This document shows positions 1 to 12,049 of a stretch of 64,000 bases of DNA, in pieces. Location of the stretch: NCBI GenBank assembly GCA_016946835.1, contig JACVTC010000047.1:301001-365000 (forward strand), read 5' to 3'. This stretch comes from Neocallimastix lanati (nom. inval.). Lineage: Eukaryota; Neocallimastigomycota; Neocallimastigomycetes; Neocallimastigales; Neocallimastigaceae. The notes under the pieces were generated by a model. It ran no database searches. It saw only the letters and a program-made list of their open reading frames with translations, and was not told where the DNA came from. Both the position numbers and the translations under genes were made by a program. The first letter of the stretch is position 1, and each line of letters begins with the position of its first letter.

Positions 1-1425
1 ATGTAAAAACTAAATAATAAATAAATATGTAAATAAATAATGTAATAATAATAAATAAATATATATAAATATGTAAATAAATAATGTAATAATTTAAATA
101 ATAAATACATAAAAAAAGAAATAAAAACTAGAAAATAAAGTAATTGAATTAATAAAAAAATACCAAATAACAAATAATAATAATACAATAATTTTTATAA
201 TGAGTAAGTTAATTCAATATTAACTAAAAAATACATTTTTGAGATGAATTATTAAAAATATTTTTTTAATTAATTTAATACATAAAATAAATTATTTAAT
301 ACTAATATTAATTAATATACCAATCATTATCTGACAAATAGAAAATTATTAATTGTTCACATAAATAAAATGTAAATAATACATAAATCCCTTGAAACTA
401 TAGAATATAAATTGTTTAATATTTTTAATATTATAATTAAAATAAAAAATATATATTTATATATAATATTTGAACAGAGGATTCTTGAATAATATAATGA
501 AAAACGTACTATGGATATTATGTTAAAATTATAATTTATAAAAAAAGTGTTATCAAATATATTCCTTAATTTATTCATTTACTATATTTTTATATTTAGT
601 GACAGATATAAAAGCAAAATAAGGAAATTTAAGGAAAATCTTTATAAAATATTGATACATTACTAATTTACAATATGTATATAAAAATGTAATTAAGTAT
701 TGATCAAAAAGAAAAAAAAAATTTCAAATATGTAATAACTTTATATATTAAAATTTAAATTAAGCAAAAATATGGATTAAACATTAAATTCTTAAATTTT
801 ATTTTAAATATAATAAATCATAATATCATAATATATATATTATATGTATCTAATATATTTTTATATTTATATATTTATAAATTAAACTAATAAAGATAAT
901 TAAGTAAAAATATATTTATTTGATTTAATATGAATTAATAATTAATATAAGAAAATTCATAATGACTATTATTATTTTACTATTATATATAAATCGTGAT
1001 ATAAAGTATTAATAATATATTTAATATTATTTTTAACCAAATACAATACAAATAAATGTATATATAAATAATAAAAATAATCCTTTTTTTTATTTTTTTT
1101 TTCTTTTTTCTCTTTAATATTTATTATTTAACTTTTTTTTTAAAGGTATTTTAGTGTGATTTGAAATATAAAAATAAAGAATATTTGTTACTTCTATTTA
1201 TAAAAAAAAAAAAAAAAAGAATAATATTTATTACTGGAATTAAAATTAAAAAAGTGATAAAAATATTTATATTTTATTACTTTTATAGAATAAATAAATT
1301 ATTATTCAATATTTATATTTTATTTTATTAGAAGATAAATATTACTAATATTTATATTAGAATAAGTACTAATAGAAATTAATGTTATTTATATTAAAAA
1401 TAAAGAATAATAATATAAATAGAAT
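1..1425. other. A/T-rich intergenic DNA, no gene seen
   Basis: Almost entirely A and T, with short poly-A and poly-T runs (for example around 1084-1110 and 1203-1218). The only open frame (357-578, minus) is a low-complexity I/Y/F/N string typical of random A/T DNA. The last 100 or so bases presumably hold the SND1 promoter and 5' leader, but no specific element can be named. Confidence 0.7.
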
Positions 1426-4400
1426 ATGAGTAAGAAAGGAAGAGGAATTGTTAAATCCATTGTTTCTGGTGATACTATTATTATTAAAGGTAGAGCTGTA
1501 AATGGTCCACCACCAGAAAAGATTATTTCTTTTTCAAATGTTGAAGCTCCAAAATTAGGTACTCAATCTGATCCTTCTAGAGAAGAAGTACGTATCATTA
1601 ACTTTTATTAAATAATAAGATCTAAATTTATTATATATAAATAAATATATGAGAATAATATGAAAATAAAATTTATCTTATTGATAAAAATAAATAAATA
1701 AATAGCCATTTGCTTTACAATCTCGTGATTATCTTCGTAAACTTTTAGTTGGAAAAGAAGTTTCATATGAAATTGATTATACAACAAATACCAATAGAAG
1801 AGATTTTGGTTCTATTTCAATTCCAAAGGTTATTGAAGGTGAAACCAATATTACACGTATTATGGTTAAAAAAGGTTTACTTAAAGTTAGAAAGAATGAT
1901 AGAAACAATTCTGAGTAAGTTCTATTTAGATTTTATTAAGGATATACTAGTTCAATTTTTATATTAATATAAATAGTAATATTAATATTTTTTTTTTTTT
2001 ATTTACTTTATAAACAGAGAATATGAATACTTAACCCAATTAGAACAACAAGCCCAAAAAGAAAATAAAGGTTTATGGGCAAAGGATGTTACCGCTGGTG
2101 TAAGTGTTTTATGGAAAAATAAATATATATAAATATTAAATGATTTAATATAATAAATATTAATGAAATATATATAATTAATATAAAAAAATGTTTTTAT
2201 CTTTAAAAATAGAAACGTGATGTTTCATGGAAGATTGATCCAAATGAGGCAAAGGCTTTCTTTAAAAAATATAAGGGAAAGAAATTAGATGGTTAGTAAT
2301 GTAGTATATGTTAATTATTATTTTGAGATTTAAAAAAAAATTAATATATTAAATATAATAAATATTATAGGTACTATTGAACAAGTCCGTGATGGTTCAA
2401 CTGTTCGTGTTGCTGTTAAAATCCCAGATATTAAATTCCCAACTTATCAATATATTGTTTTATTAATTTCTGGTGTTAGAGCTCCCGTCTACAGAAAGAA
2501 TGTTCCAAATGTTGAAGATGTAGTTGAACCATTTAGTGAAGAAGCTAAGTACTTTGTTGAAACTAGAATTCTTCAAAGTGATGTCAAGGTTGTCCTTGAA
2601 AGTAATATTCCTAATAGTAGTAATTTCATTGGTTCTATTCTTCACCCAAGAGGAAATATTGCTGAAGTTTTACTTCTTGAAGGGTAAATAATAAAATAAA
2701 GATATTTTAATAAATTAATATAATAAAAATTGAACATTTTTGTTTTGAGTAACTAATTAAATATATATAATAAAAATAGTTTGGCTAGAATTAATGATCA
2801 AACTTTAATGGATGTCACTGGTTGTGATATTTTAAAATTAAGAGAAGCTGAAAACAAGGCTAAGGAAAAGAAACTTCGTATATGGAAAGACTTTGTTTCT
2901 AAGGACAAGGATTTACCACCAGATTCAAATTTCAATGGTCAAGTTATAAGAGTTATTAGTGGTGATATGATAACTGTTTTAAATCCAATCAATAATAAAG
3001 AAAAGAAGATTACATTTTCCAGTATAAGAAAACCACCACAAGAAAAACCACAAGGTTCTGATAGAAATCTTCAAGAATCTGGTTACGCTTATGAAGCTAA
3101 AGAATTTTTAAGAAAGAAGTTGATTGGTAAAACTGTACATGTTAAGGTTGATTATGTTAAGGAAGCTCAAGAAAATTATGAAGAAAGAGAATGTGCTACT
3201 GTTACATACAAGGGTCAAAATATTGCTGAATTACTTTTATCTAAGGTAATATTTCTTATTACAATATATTTAAATAAAAAATATATATATTATTTATATT
3301 ATTAACATACAAGAAATGATAACGAAATAAAATTGTATATTAAATAAATAGTAAGATAGTAAATTTATAATGTTTTATAATACTAATAACAATTAATATA
3401 ATTCCATATAATTTTTAATAATTAATTTATTTAGGGTTTAGCTTTAGTTATTCATCATAGTCGTGAAGATCAAAATCGTTCTCCATTTTATAATCATTTA
3501 CGTATGGTCGAAGAAGAAGCTAAAGAAGCATTAGTTGGTTGTCACAGTACTAAGGAAGCACCAGTTTATAGATACGTTGATGCTTCTGAAAATTTATCAA
3601 AAGCTAAGAGTTTCTTGACTAGCTTCCAAAATGGTACAACTCGTGGTATAATTGAATACATTCCAAATTGTGGTCGTTACATTATTCGCGTTCCAAAAGA
3701 GAATTGTCGTATGGTTTTAGTTCTTGGTGGAGTTCGTGCTCCTAGATTAGGTAAGACTGAAAAGGATAAGTCAGAGCCATTTGCTCAAGAAGCTCTTGAC
3801 TATGTCAATAGAAATATTCTTCAACATGATATTGAATTTACTGTTGAAACTACAGATCGTTCTGGTGGTTTCATTGGTGCCTTATTCGCTACAATTAATG
3901 GAATAAAGAAGAACATTGCTGTTCAATTATTAGAATTAGGTTATGTTCGTATCAATGATTATTCTGCTGATCAAAGTCCATATAAGAATGAATTATATGA
4001 AGCTGAAGAAAAAGCTAGATCTGCTAAAATTAACATTTGGGAAAATTATGTTCCAGAAGTTAAGAAGGAAGCTGAAGTTGTTATCAGCAAGTCTACTCCA
4101 CTCCCACAAAAGGGTATTGAAAGAATTGAAGTTGTATTAAGTAACATTAATACTGCAGCTGATATTTGTGTTCAACTTGCTTCTAGTAACCTTGGTAGAT
4201 TAGAAAAATTAATTGATGACCTTAATAATTATGAATCCAAACCAGAAAATGCTCCAAAGGCTCCATTCAATCCAAAAGCAAATGAAATTGTTGCTGCTAA
4301 GTTTTCTGAAGATAATACTTGGTATCGTGCTCGTGTTCGTAAGATCTTTAATGAAGGTGGTAAGAAGAAAGCTAATGTCTTCTATATTGATTATGGTAAC

Positions 4401-4880
4401 AGTGAAGATTTAGTTATTCTTAACAATGTTCGTCCACTTCCAGAACAATTTGGTATTAAGAAGATTCCACAATATGCTGTTGAAGCTAAGCTCGCTTTCA
4501 TCAATACTTTCACAGATGAAGATTGGAAGATTGAAGCCTACGAACAATTACAAGATATTGTTGAAGGTAAATCATTAATTGCTGATGTTATTTCTAAGGC
4601 TGGTAACAATATGACTATTATGTTATATACTAAGGAATCCGGCGCTAAAACCGTTGCTTCCAGTGTAAATGCTCAATTACTTTCTGAAGGTCTTGCTATG
4701 GTTGAAAAGAATTGGGTTAAGAGAGTTGACCATGAAATTATTGATCGTGCTAAGAATATGACTAACTCTAAGAAGATTATTAAATCTATTCCAGAAGTTT
4801 TAATTGAAATTCAAGAACAAGCTAAGAAGGCTAGAGTTAATGCATGGAGATACGGAGATATTACCGAAGATGATGAATAA
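1426..4880 (+). CDS. SND1: Tudor staphylococcal nuclease (SND1 / Tudor-SN), 7 exons
   Basis: Exons 1426-1587, 1706-1914, 2018-2099, 2213-2291, 2371-2683, 2780-3245 and 3435-4880 join into 918 codons plus TAA; all six introns are GT-AG. The product has four staphylococcal-nuclease-like repeats (about residues 5-150, 170-320, 330-485, 495-642), then a Tudor domain at about 714-780 (NTWYRARV, FYIDYGNSE) and a split fifth nuclease-like segment at the C terminus. This order and length (about 900 residues) are diagnostic of SND1. In the family it is an RNA-binding scaffold linked to transcription, splicing, RNA decay and stress granules, in cytoplasm and nucleus. The first ATG matches the start of the first SN repeat. 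Exons 1-6 carry the first three repeats while the last exon is unbroken for 1.4 kb. An AATAAA lies at 4894. The identification is firm; specific functions in this fungus are inferred. Confidence 0.95.
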
Positions 4881-5621
4881 ATTTAAAACTAAAAATAAAG
4901 AATAAAAAAAAAAAAAAAAAAAAAAAAAACATTAGGAAAAGAAAAAGAAAAAAAAAAAAAAAAAAAAGTTATAAATAATAATATTTCCTTTGAAAGATTC
5001 AAATTATAAATGATAATAAAGATAAATGAAATAATATATATATGTAATTAAAATTAAACCAAAAAAAAAAAAGTTAAACAAAATTTTAATGTATAAACAA
5101 TTATTTTAGATTTATAAATATAATATAAAAAAAGCAAGTATACTTAATATATATAAAAAAAAAATTGAATAACATTTTTTTTTATTAATACATAAATAAT
5201 ATAAAGCATATATAAATAAAAAGAAATTATGAAAAAAATTATTCTTTTTAAAGTTATTTTTTTTTCACATATTATTCTTATAAATAAATAAAATACAAAA
5301 AAAAATAATAATAATAAAATAAAATTTAAAAATAAACATAAACAATAAAAATAAAAGATAAAATAAATAAATAAATAAAAAACTAATTTAATAAAATATT
5401 TATTTATATTATAAATTCTCAATAGTATATTTCAATATTTTATTTATCATAATTAATATATATATATTTCATAAATAATAATACAACTAAGGTATTAATA
5501 TTATTATTATTAGCAGACCAATGACTCTAAAGAAGGAAGTAAGGAATCTTTCCTTACTTCCTTTTTATTCTAATATTTTAGAATATGAAATTTTCATATT
5601 TATATTGTTTTTATTTTGTTC

Positions 5622-5674
<53 letters not shown>

Positions 5675-5739
5675 ATTATTGTTTCTTAGTATTATAAATA
5701 ACTTCGTTGAATAATTATGTATTATTTCATAAACAGATA
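4881..5739. other. A/T-rich spacer with poly-A/T runs and one hairpin
   Basis: Downstream of SND1 the DNA is poly-A rich (4905-4929, 4948-4967), then A/T noise, the perfect hairpin at 5533-5563, and a 40-plus-base poly-T run around 5630-5670. The open frame 5144-5422 (minus) is low complexity and not credible as a gene. Confidence 0.6.
5533..5563. repeat. Perfect 14-bp inverted repeat, 3-nt loop
   Basis: Arm 5533-5546 (AAGGAAGTAAGGAA) is perfectly complementary to 5550-5563 around a TCT loop. Its composition is unlike the surrounding A/T DNA. It lies about 650 bp downstream of the SND1 stop and about 200 bp before decayed LINE sequence, so it could be a transcript-end hairpin or the residue of a small element. 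Confidence 0.75.
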
Positions 5740-6453
5740 TATTTATATATTCCTTCTTGGTGGAATTTCAGCTTTAGATGAGCTACAATTCGATATTGGG
5801 GACATTTAAGTGAATAACTCTTAAAAAGTTCATAGGGGTCTACTATTCCGTATATTGTAGGGCTTGCGGAATATCTTGCAAATGCAATACCAATCATCAG
5901 TAGTTCTCTTGAGTTTACTTTTTGAGAGGATTAACAAAAACACCTTCATTACCAAGAGTATCGACGTTGTACCGATATGGCAAAGGAATAGTGCATTTGA
6001 AGTCCTGTTAATTCTCATCAATACACATTTACTAACAACACAATTCCGAACACAGAACCTATAGTAAGAAATTCAATTTTTGATGATTTTTCTTGTGGTT
6101 CAAGGGAGAGTTTAGTGGATACCACACTATCTATTTTAAAGATATTACTTCTTTATTTTATTATTTTAGATTTAACTGATGATCATGTTACTACATATAG
6201 TATATATCACACCGAAATATTTTGAACTTATTTTTATTCTTTATTACATTAAATTTTCTTTGATTAATTAAAAAAATTTTTTTTTTAAATTTTTTATTAT
6301 TTTTTTTATTTTACTTAATCTTTTATATATATTTTATTTTTATCTTTAAATTTTATAATGTATTTTTTTTAAAAAAAAACCTGTTAAAACATAAAAATTT
6401 AATAATTATATTGGATAAAGATTAAATAATTACTTTCTGAAGTGTATCTCTTC

Positions 6454-6485
<32 letters not shown>
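5740..6485 (+). mobile_element. Decayed LINE 3'-end copy (C-terminal region to poly-A)
   Basis: This is an old fragment of the same LINE family as 6504-11510. Around 5755 it encodes the LLGG motif of the intact element's C terminus. At about 5845-5930 one frame reads TIPYIVGLAEYL followed by ANAIPIISSS, matching the TVPYFVGIAEFL segment of the intact copy, and about 5955-5980 matches its TKSVDV stretch in a shifted frame. Stops and frameshifts break it throughout. It ends with GAAGTGTATCTCTTCCT followed by a long A run (6457-6486), resembling the poly-A tail of a 5'-truncated copy. It is not functional. The 5' boundary is uncertain. Confidence 0.75.
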
Positions 6486-6489
<4 letters not shown>

Positions 6490-6490
6490 C

Positions 6491-6503
6491 AAAGGAGAAG
6501 ACT
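6491..6503. repeat. Target-site duplication, left copy
   Basis: AAAGGAGAAGACT recurs at 11510-11522, directly after the LINE poly-A tail. The pair brackets the element exactly as target-primed reverse transcription would leave it; the first A is ambiguous with the tail. Confidence 0.75.
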
Positions 6504-9500
6504 CCCAATGAAGTGGACTGTTTTTCCAGGTCCATGGAGGGTTGATGGAAAAGGAATAACCTATATCAGGTGTACTAATTACAGCTTTCTGTGATTCTGA
6601 TGATAATCGATGGTTATCCTTTCTAAAGTGGCTTCTAGTACGAAGAGTGAAAACTGGAATACTGGAAGACTGTAGAAAGTGAACCTGATGTTTTATATTG
6701 TTTTAAACTGGATATGTAGTAACATTGGAGTTGTATAATTAATAATATCATGTAGTTTCTACATATTATCATTGTAATGAATCTATTGTATTTTTTACTT
6801 TAGCATTATTTTGTATATGTATTTTTCTATAGTATTATTTATACTTTCATGTAGCTATTATAAAATGGAAATGTAGGAGATTGATTCATTCCAAAGCTTG
6901 TGTTTAAGACATTATTTAACGGATGGGAATCTTTTTTATAGTCTTTCTCTACTAATATTTTTTCTTTTTAAATATACTTTTAGCTAATTTATGATTATTC
7001 AACAGAAAATTTTTAACATCTTAAAGCGCTTTATTAATTGAAAGAATTACAGTCTGTCAAAAGATAAAAAGAAACAATTATTCATTTTAACAGTATATAC
7101 AAGTAATTTTGTATCAATAAATTACTAACCCTTGAGTAAATTTATAAATATTATATCAGTTATACAGGATAAAATCAATTATTTACAAAATCTAAAATCT
7201 ATTAAATCATCAAGAACAATTTTATATTTCAAGCTTTCAAATATTCAACACCAATATTTTTTTTTTTACTATTTAAAGGGAATTTACTTTCTCTTTTATT
7301 TTTAATTTATTTTATTATATATATATATAAAAAAAAAAAAAAAAAAAAATTTTTTATCTATTTTTTTTTATTATTTTTATTATTTTTATTTTATTCTTCT
7401 TTTATTTTATTTTTTAGGCTTTCTTGATATGGATAATACTTCTTCAAATTCAGCAACTATACCTGTTTTGCGACGTGGTCTTCGAAGATACGATATTCAG
7501 AATAAAGATTTCATTCTTATCTTTATTCATGATCTTCAATCATGGTCTGTTAGTAAACTTTGGGAATTTCTTAGTAAACGTATTTCCAATTGCAATGAAA
7601 TAGTTCATGGAATTATAAAAACACACACACCTAATATGGAAAATTACTTCATTTTAAGGATAAACTATGATAAACCCACTTATTACCTAAATATTTTATT
7701 TCTTCTTACCTATTGTCTTCCAATCAATAAAATTAATTGGATCCAAACCGACAAAATCAGAACTTTCAGTGAAGTTAAGAAATTTAACAACAAATTTTCT
7801 TCTTTTGAAACTAAATCAATGGCTAAAGATTTTCTTTATAGTAATATTTATTCACCGTCTACTCAGTTCTTTAATCTTTGTGTCAGTTGGAACATTAATG
7901 GATGGAATGATGAAAAACGTGATGGTATTAGATACTTTAATGAAATTTTTAAACCCATCTGTATTTGCTTGCAAGAGGTCGGTAATAGCCAATACCTTAA
8001 TGTACATTCAAATAATTACCCATTTCTTTGTCACTATAATACAATTTTACGTAAAGCTGATCCAAATATACCTGGTATGAGAGGTCTTAGTATAAGTGTA
8101 CATCGTTCATGTTCATTTTCTCCTGATCCCTTTGAATATAAGTATATCATTTCTGTCAACATTACTTCTTTTTGGGGAATTAAATGCACTATTGGTAATA
8201 TTTATGTTCCTACGGTCACTCATAAGGAAGAAAGAAAGAATGCCTTTTCAGAAACATACTAATACACCTTCTATTCTTGTAGGTGAATTTAATATGTCTA
8301 AATCCCAATTAGATAGTTTACTTAATAAATCATCTAATCAGTGATTCACTAAAAACTTATCAGGTCTCGATTTCACATGGGCTCGGGATGGTAGATCGTC
8401 TTGTATTGATCATGTTTTATTTAATTGTAAAATGAAGGAATACATTAATAAGGTATCTGTTTGTAGTACATTCAATGATATATCTGACCACTTCCCTCTT
8501 ATCCTTTCCTGTAAGAAAGATGGCTCAGAAGGTTTTCGTGCTCCTACTCCTTCTAGAAGATTCAAGTGGTCCCAACGCATGTGTAATGAAAAGCATAATG
8601 AAATATTCTCAAGTAACTACTTCTCAATTCTTCTTAATGAATTTGATGATAATAAAGAATTAAGTTCTAATGAAATGGTCAATAAATTTATAGAAACAGC
8701 TAATAAAGTTGGTGATAAAGTTCATGCTAGAGTTCCTTGTGATCTTAAAGGATCAGCTTTCCACTGCCCTTATTATATCAAGAAACTTTCTCATGAAAAG
8801 CATGTTGCATTTAATGAAATCAAAAATTTTTCTTTAGGTTTTAATCTTGAAAACCTTGATGAATTTTTAAATTTGCTTCGTGAGTATAAAAATATATGTG
8901 GTAAAGTCAGGTCAATTAAGTTTTCTATTAAATCAAAACAATTTCATCAGTCAATAGAATCTGCATGTAATGATTTTAGTAATAAAAATGTTAGGAGTGC
9001 TTGGTTAAAATTAAAGAAGCTATCTCGCCCTATGTATTTTAATTCTATTTCGTCAAGTGTTTTAAAGGACAAGCAGGGTAACTTTTTATTTTCTCATTCG
9101 GATCAATTAAATCGATTTGCTGAACATTACAGTGAACTAGCTTCTGATGTTACTCAACACAGTTTGGATAATGAATACTGGGTAAGTTTATTTGGAACTA
9201 ATCCTAATAATAATCTTACTTGGGATATTAATGATTCTATTACTATGGAAGAAATTCAAAACACTGTGCTTGAAATGAAAAATAATAAAGCTCCTGGACC
9301 CGATGGTATTCCGATTGAATTTTTTAAAGCCTTCTTTAGTAAATCTGATTTATCCGATAATCAAGATGATTCTTCAATTTCTCTTACTAATGTTGGCTTA
9401 AAAATTATTTCAAAGATTGTTACTAATAGAATTGCTAAATTTGCCCCTGAACATAAATTTGTTAGACCTGAACAATTTGGATTTAGAAATAAAGAAGAAT

Positions 9501-11510
9501 GCATAAGTTTGTATATTTCAATTAGAGAGATATGTCAAAGAAGAAAATTTAAAGGAAATTTTACTTATCTTGCTTTTCTCGATCTTAAAAAAGCCTATGA
9601 TTCAGTTCCTATCTTTAATATTTTGACCAAATTATATAACTTAGGAATTAGAGATAAATGTCATCTGTTTTTAAAGAATCTTTATCTGTCCTCTAAAACT
9701 CGTGCTTTTTTTAATGGTAATCTCTCAGAAGAATTTTCGATTAATCGTGGTGTTAGACAAGGATGCCCTCTATCTCCTATTTTATTCAATTTGTTCATTA
9801 ATGATGTACTGGATAATTGTGATAAGTATGGTGTATATTTAGATTCTCAATATTGTTGTGGTGGACTTTTTGCGGATGATATTGTTTTAGTTGCTCCATC
9901 TAAACAAGCTCTTAAGAAAATTTTGAATAAAGTTCATGAATGGGCTATTAAAAATGAAATGACTTTTGGAATTAATAAGTGTGCTACTCTTGTTGTAAAA
10001 CCAATTAACTTTGTTAAACCGATAAATTATGAAGATCCATCTTTCTTTATTGGTAGTAAAAAATTACCTAAAACTGACAACTATACCTATCTTGGTATTC
10101 CTTTTGATGAATCTTTATCACTGAAACTTATACAATCCAAATTAAACAGTAATTTAAATGTCAAGTTAAATTTGTACTTTCGATTTCTTATTAATAAATC
10201 TGTTCCTCTCCCATTGAAGAAATATGTTTTAATTTCGTTTATTCTTAGTCTTGTTATATATTATGCTCCTCTCTTTGGTTCAAATAAGAGTAGATGTTCT
10301 AAAGCTCAAAAAATTATTAATAGAGGACTTTATTGGAGTTACGGATTTAAATCTCGCAATTCTTCTGTTAGTCTCTATAATATTACTCGTGAATTGAGAA
10401 TACCTCCTCTTTCAGCTGTCTGTGCTATATCTCAATTACGTTGCTTTAGAAAATGGAAAAACTCATCATATATTATTAATCATCTCACTAATAATATTCC
10501 TACTATGTCACATTATTCATGGACTAAAGAATCAAGGACTTTGGATAAGAAATTAAATGGTAAGAAAACAAGTGAAATAAAAAAGTTTTATTGGGAAAGA
10601 GATGTCTTCAAACCCTCAAAAGCTAAAAAAGCAATTATTTACAAGGAGAATGATTTTGGATTTATTTCAGAAATCAGAAACTTAACATTTCAATATCCTA
10701 AGTATCAGTTGGGATTCTTTTGGATTTCTCGTATTAGGTGTGGTTTTAAATTCGACATTAGTATTTCCATTAAAAGAAAAATCGTCTCAGAAGATTGCCC
10801 TAAATGTTGCCCTTGTTGTGGTGTTAGTGTACCTAGCTTTTCTCACTGGATCTTTGCCTGTAAAGAATTGGAAAATTACAGAAATAAATCTTTACCTTTT
10901 CTAGATGATCTCTTTTTGAAGTTTGCATTAATAATTGAACAAAAATCCTTGGATGTTTCTTTAGATTCAGAAAAGGATTATGATAATTATATTTATTATT
11001 ATATATTGAGTGCACTTCTTGGTGGGCGTTCAATATATTCAAAAATTAAAGTTAATGATGGGGAACAAAGACAATTAGTTGACAATATTTTTAAACAAAG
11101 TTCAACTTCGTCAACTGTTCCGTATTTTGTGGGGATTGCGGAGTTTCTAACAAACGTAATACCATTAATTTGTCGATCTTTTAGTTTGATGATGAAATGG
11201 TATTCCGTTGAATCTACCGTTACCAAGAGCGTCGACGTCGAAATGATAAGGCACGGATTTTCACCTCCAGATACAGATTCGATTGATAACACTAATACTG
11301 AAATTATTACTCACAATAATGGACGTGGAGTTATTATCGAGGAATGGGAAAAGTTAGAGGCTATTGCTTCTAACGCACTTTTATAATTTTATAATATATA
11401 ATATTTTATTTCATGTATTTTATTTGTTATTTTTTCATTTAATTTCATGTAATTTTATTATTATTATTATAAATTAAATAAAGTTTTCTCTAAGTCTAAA
11501 AAAAAAAAAA
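6504..11510 (+). mobile_element. Nearly full-length APE-type non-LTR retrotransposon (LINE)
   Basis: The element runs from the end of the left target duplication to a 13-base A tail. It has a GC-elevated 5' leader of about 0.9 kb (6504-7428), one long coding region for endonuclease plus reverse transcriptase (7429-11386), and a 3' UTR with AATAAA at 11477-11482, about 15 bases before the tail. Only one frameshift and one in-frame TGA interrupt about 3.96 kb of coding sequence, so the insertion is young. Flanking DNA on both sides belongs to older copies of the same family, making this a nested insertion. The domain plan (EEP endonuclease, RT, CCHC-like C terminus) is that of L1/Tad-like LINE clades; the clade was not determined. 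Confidence 0.92.
7429..11386 (+). pseudogene. LINE polyprotein: EEP endonuclease + reverse transcriptase, two lesions
   Basis: The frame opens at 7429 and runs to 8262; a shift near 8240-8250 moves it to a second frame, which meets TGA at 8342-8344 and then stays open to TAA at 11386. An N-terminal region of about 140 residues has no clear family. The APE/EEP endonuclease follows: SWNINGW, CLQEV, GEFNM (across the frameshift), SSCIDHV and ISDHFPLIL. The reverse transcriptase has NNKAPGPDGIP, EQFGFRN, FLDLKKAYDSVP (motif A), GVRQGCPLSP (B), FADDIVLV (catalytic motif C) and YLGIPFD. Near the C terminus a C-x2-C-x8-H-x4-C zinc knuckle sits at CPCCGVSVPSFSHWIFAC. A conserved LLGG block and a TVPYFVGIAEFL segment come after it. 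All catalytic motifs are intact, so the lesions alone explain inactivity. Sequencing error at a T run is an alternative for the frameshift. Confidence 0.93.
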
Positions 11511-11522
11511 AAGGAGAAGACT
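11510..11522. repeat. Target-site duplication, right copy
   Basis: This matches 6491-6503 base for base, with the first A shared with the poly-A tail. The sequence after it continues an older family member whose homologue is at 14570-14760. Confidence 0.75.
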
Positions 11523-11730
11523 ATAATTTCTTTCAGATAGTCAAATTCAAACCCTAATCCGAAATAAGATTTTCCCTTTAAACAGAAATCTTATATTCTT
11601 GGAAATGAGGCTAGTTCGTTGCATATGAACCTTTTTTTTTCTGAATTTTCTTATACAATTTATTCTGAATATTACTTTTTTATTTCACATTCCTATTCTA
11701 AATATTATTATGTTCAAATTGGACAAATAA
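11523..11730 (+). mobile_element. Right-hand piece of an older LINE split by the young copy
   Basis: About 180 bases here match 14590-14760: the shared order is TTCAAACCC, AATCCG, ACAGA, ATCTTATATTCT, GTTCGTT, CATATGAA, TTATTTCACATT and TATTATTATGTTC. In the second copy this stretch lies between the LLGG region and the 3' end, so it is an internal piece of the element. It belongs to the pre-insertion locus and was probably continuous with the 6486-6503 flank. Confidence 0.65.
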
Positions 11731-11942
<212 letters not shown>

Positions 11943-12049
11943 ATTTTTTTTTTTTGTTTGTTTTTTAAGGAAATGAATAAATAAAAAATAAATAAAATTA
12001 AAGGTTCAATATATTAAGGCTGTAAAAATAAAATAAATTAAATTAAATT

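Noticed and set aside
8342-8344. Recoding of TGA, since TGA interrupts both the LINE and the dockerin gene
   Set aside because: All clear genes here read with the standard code and the LINE position is not an evident Trp site; the LINE has an additional frameshift, so ordinary mutation is simpler.
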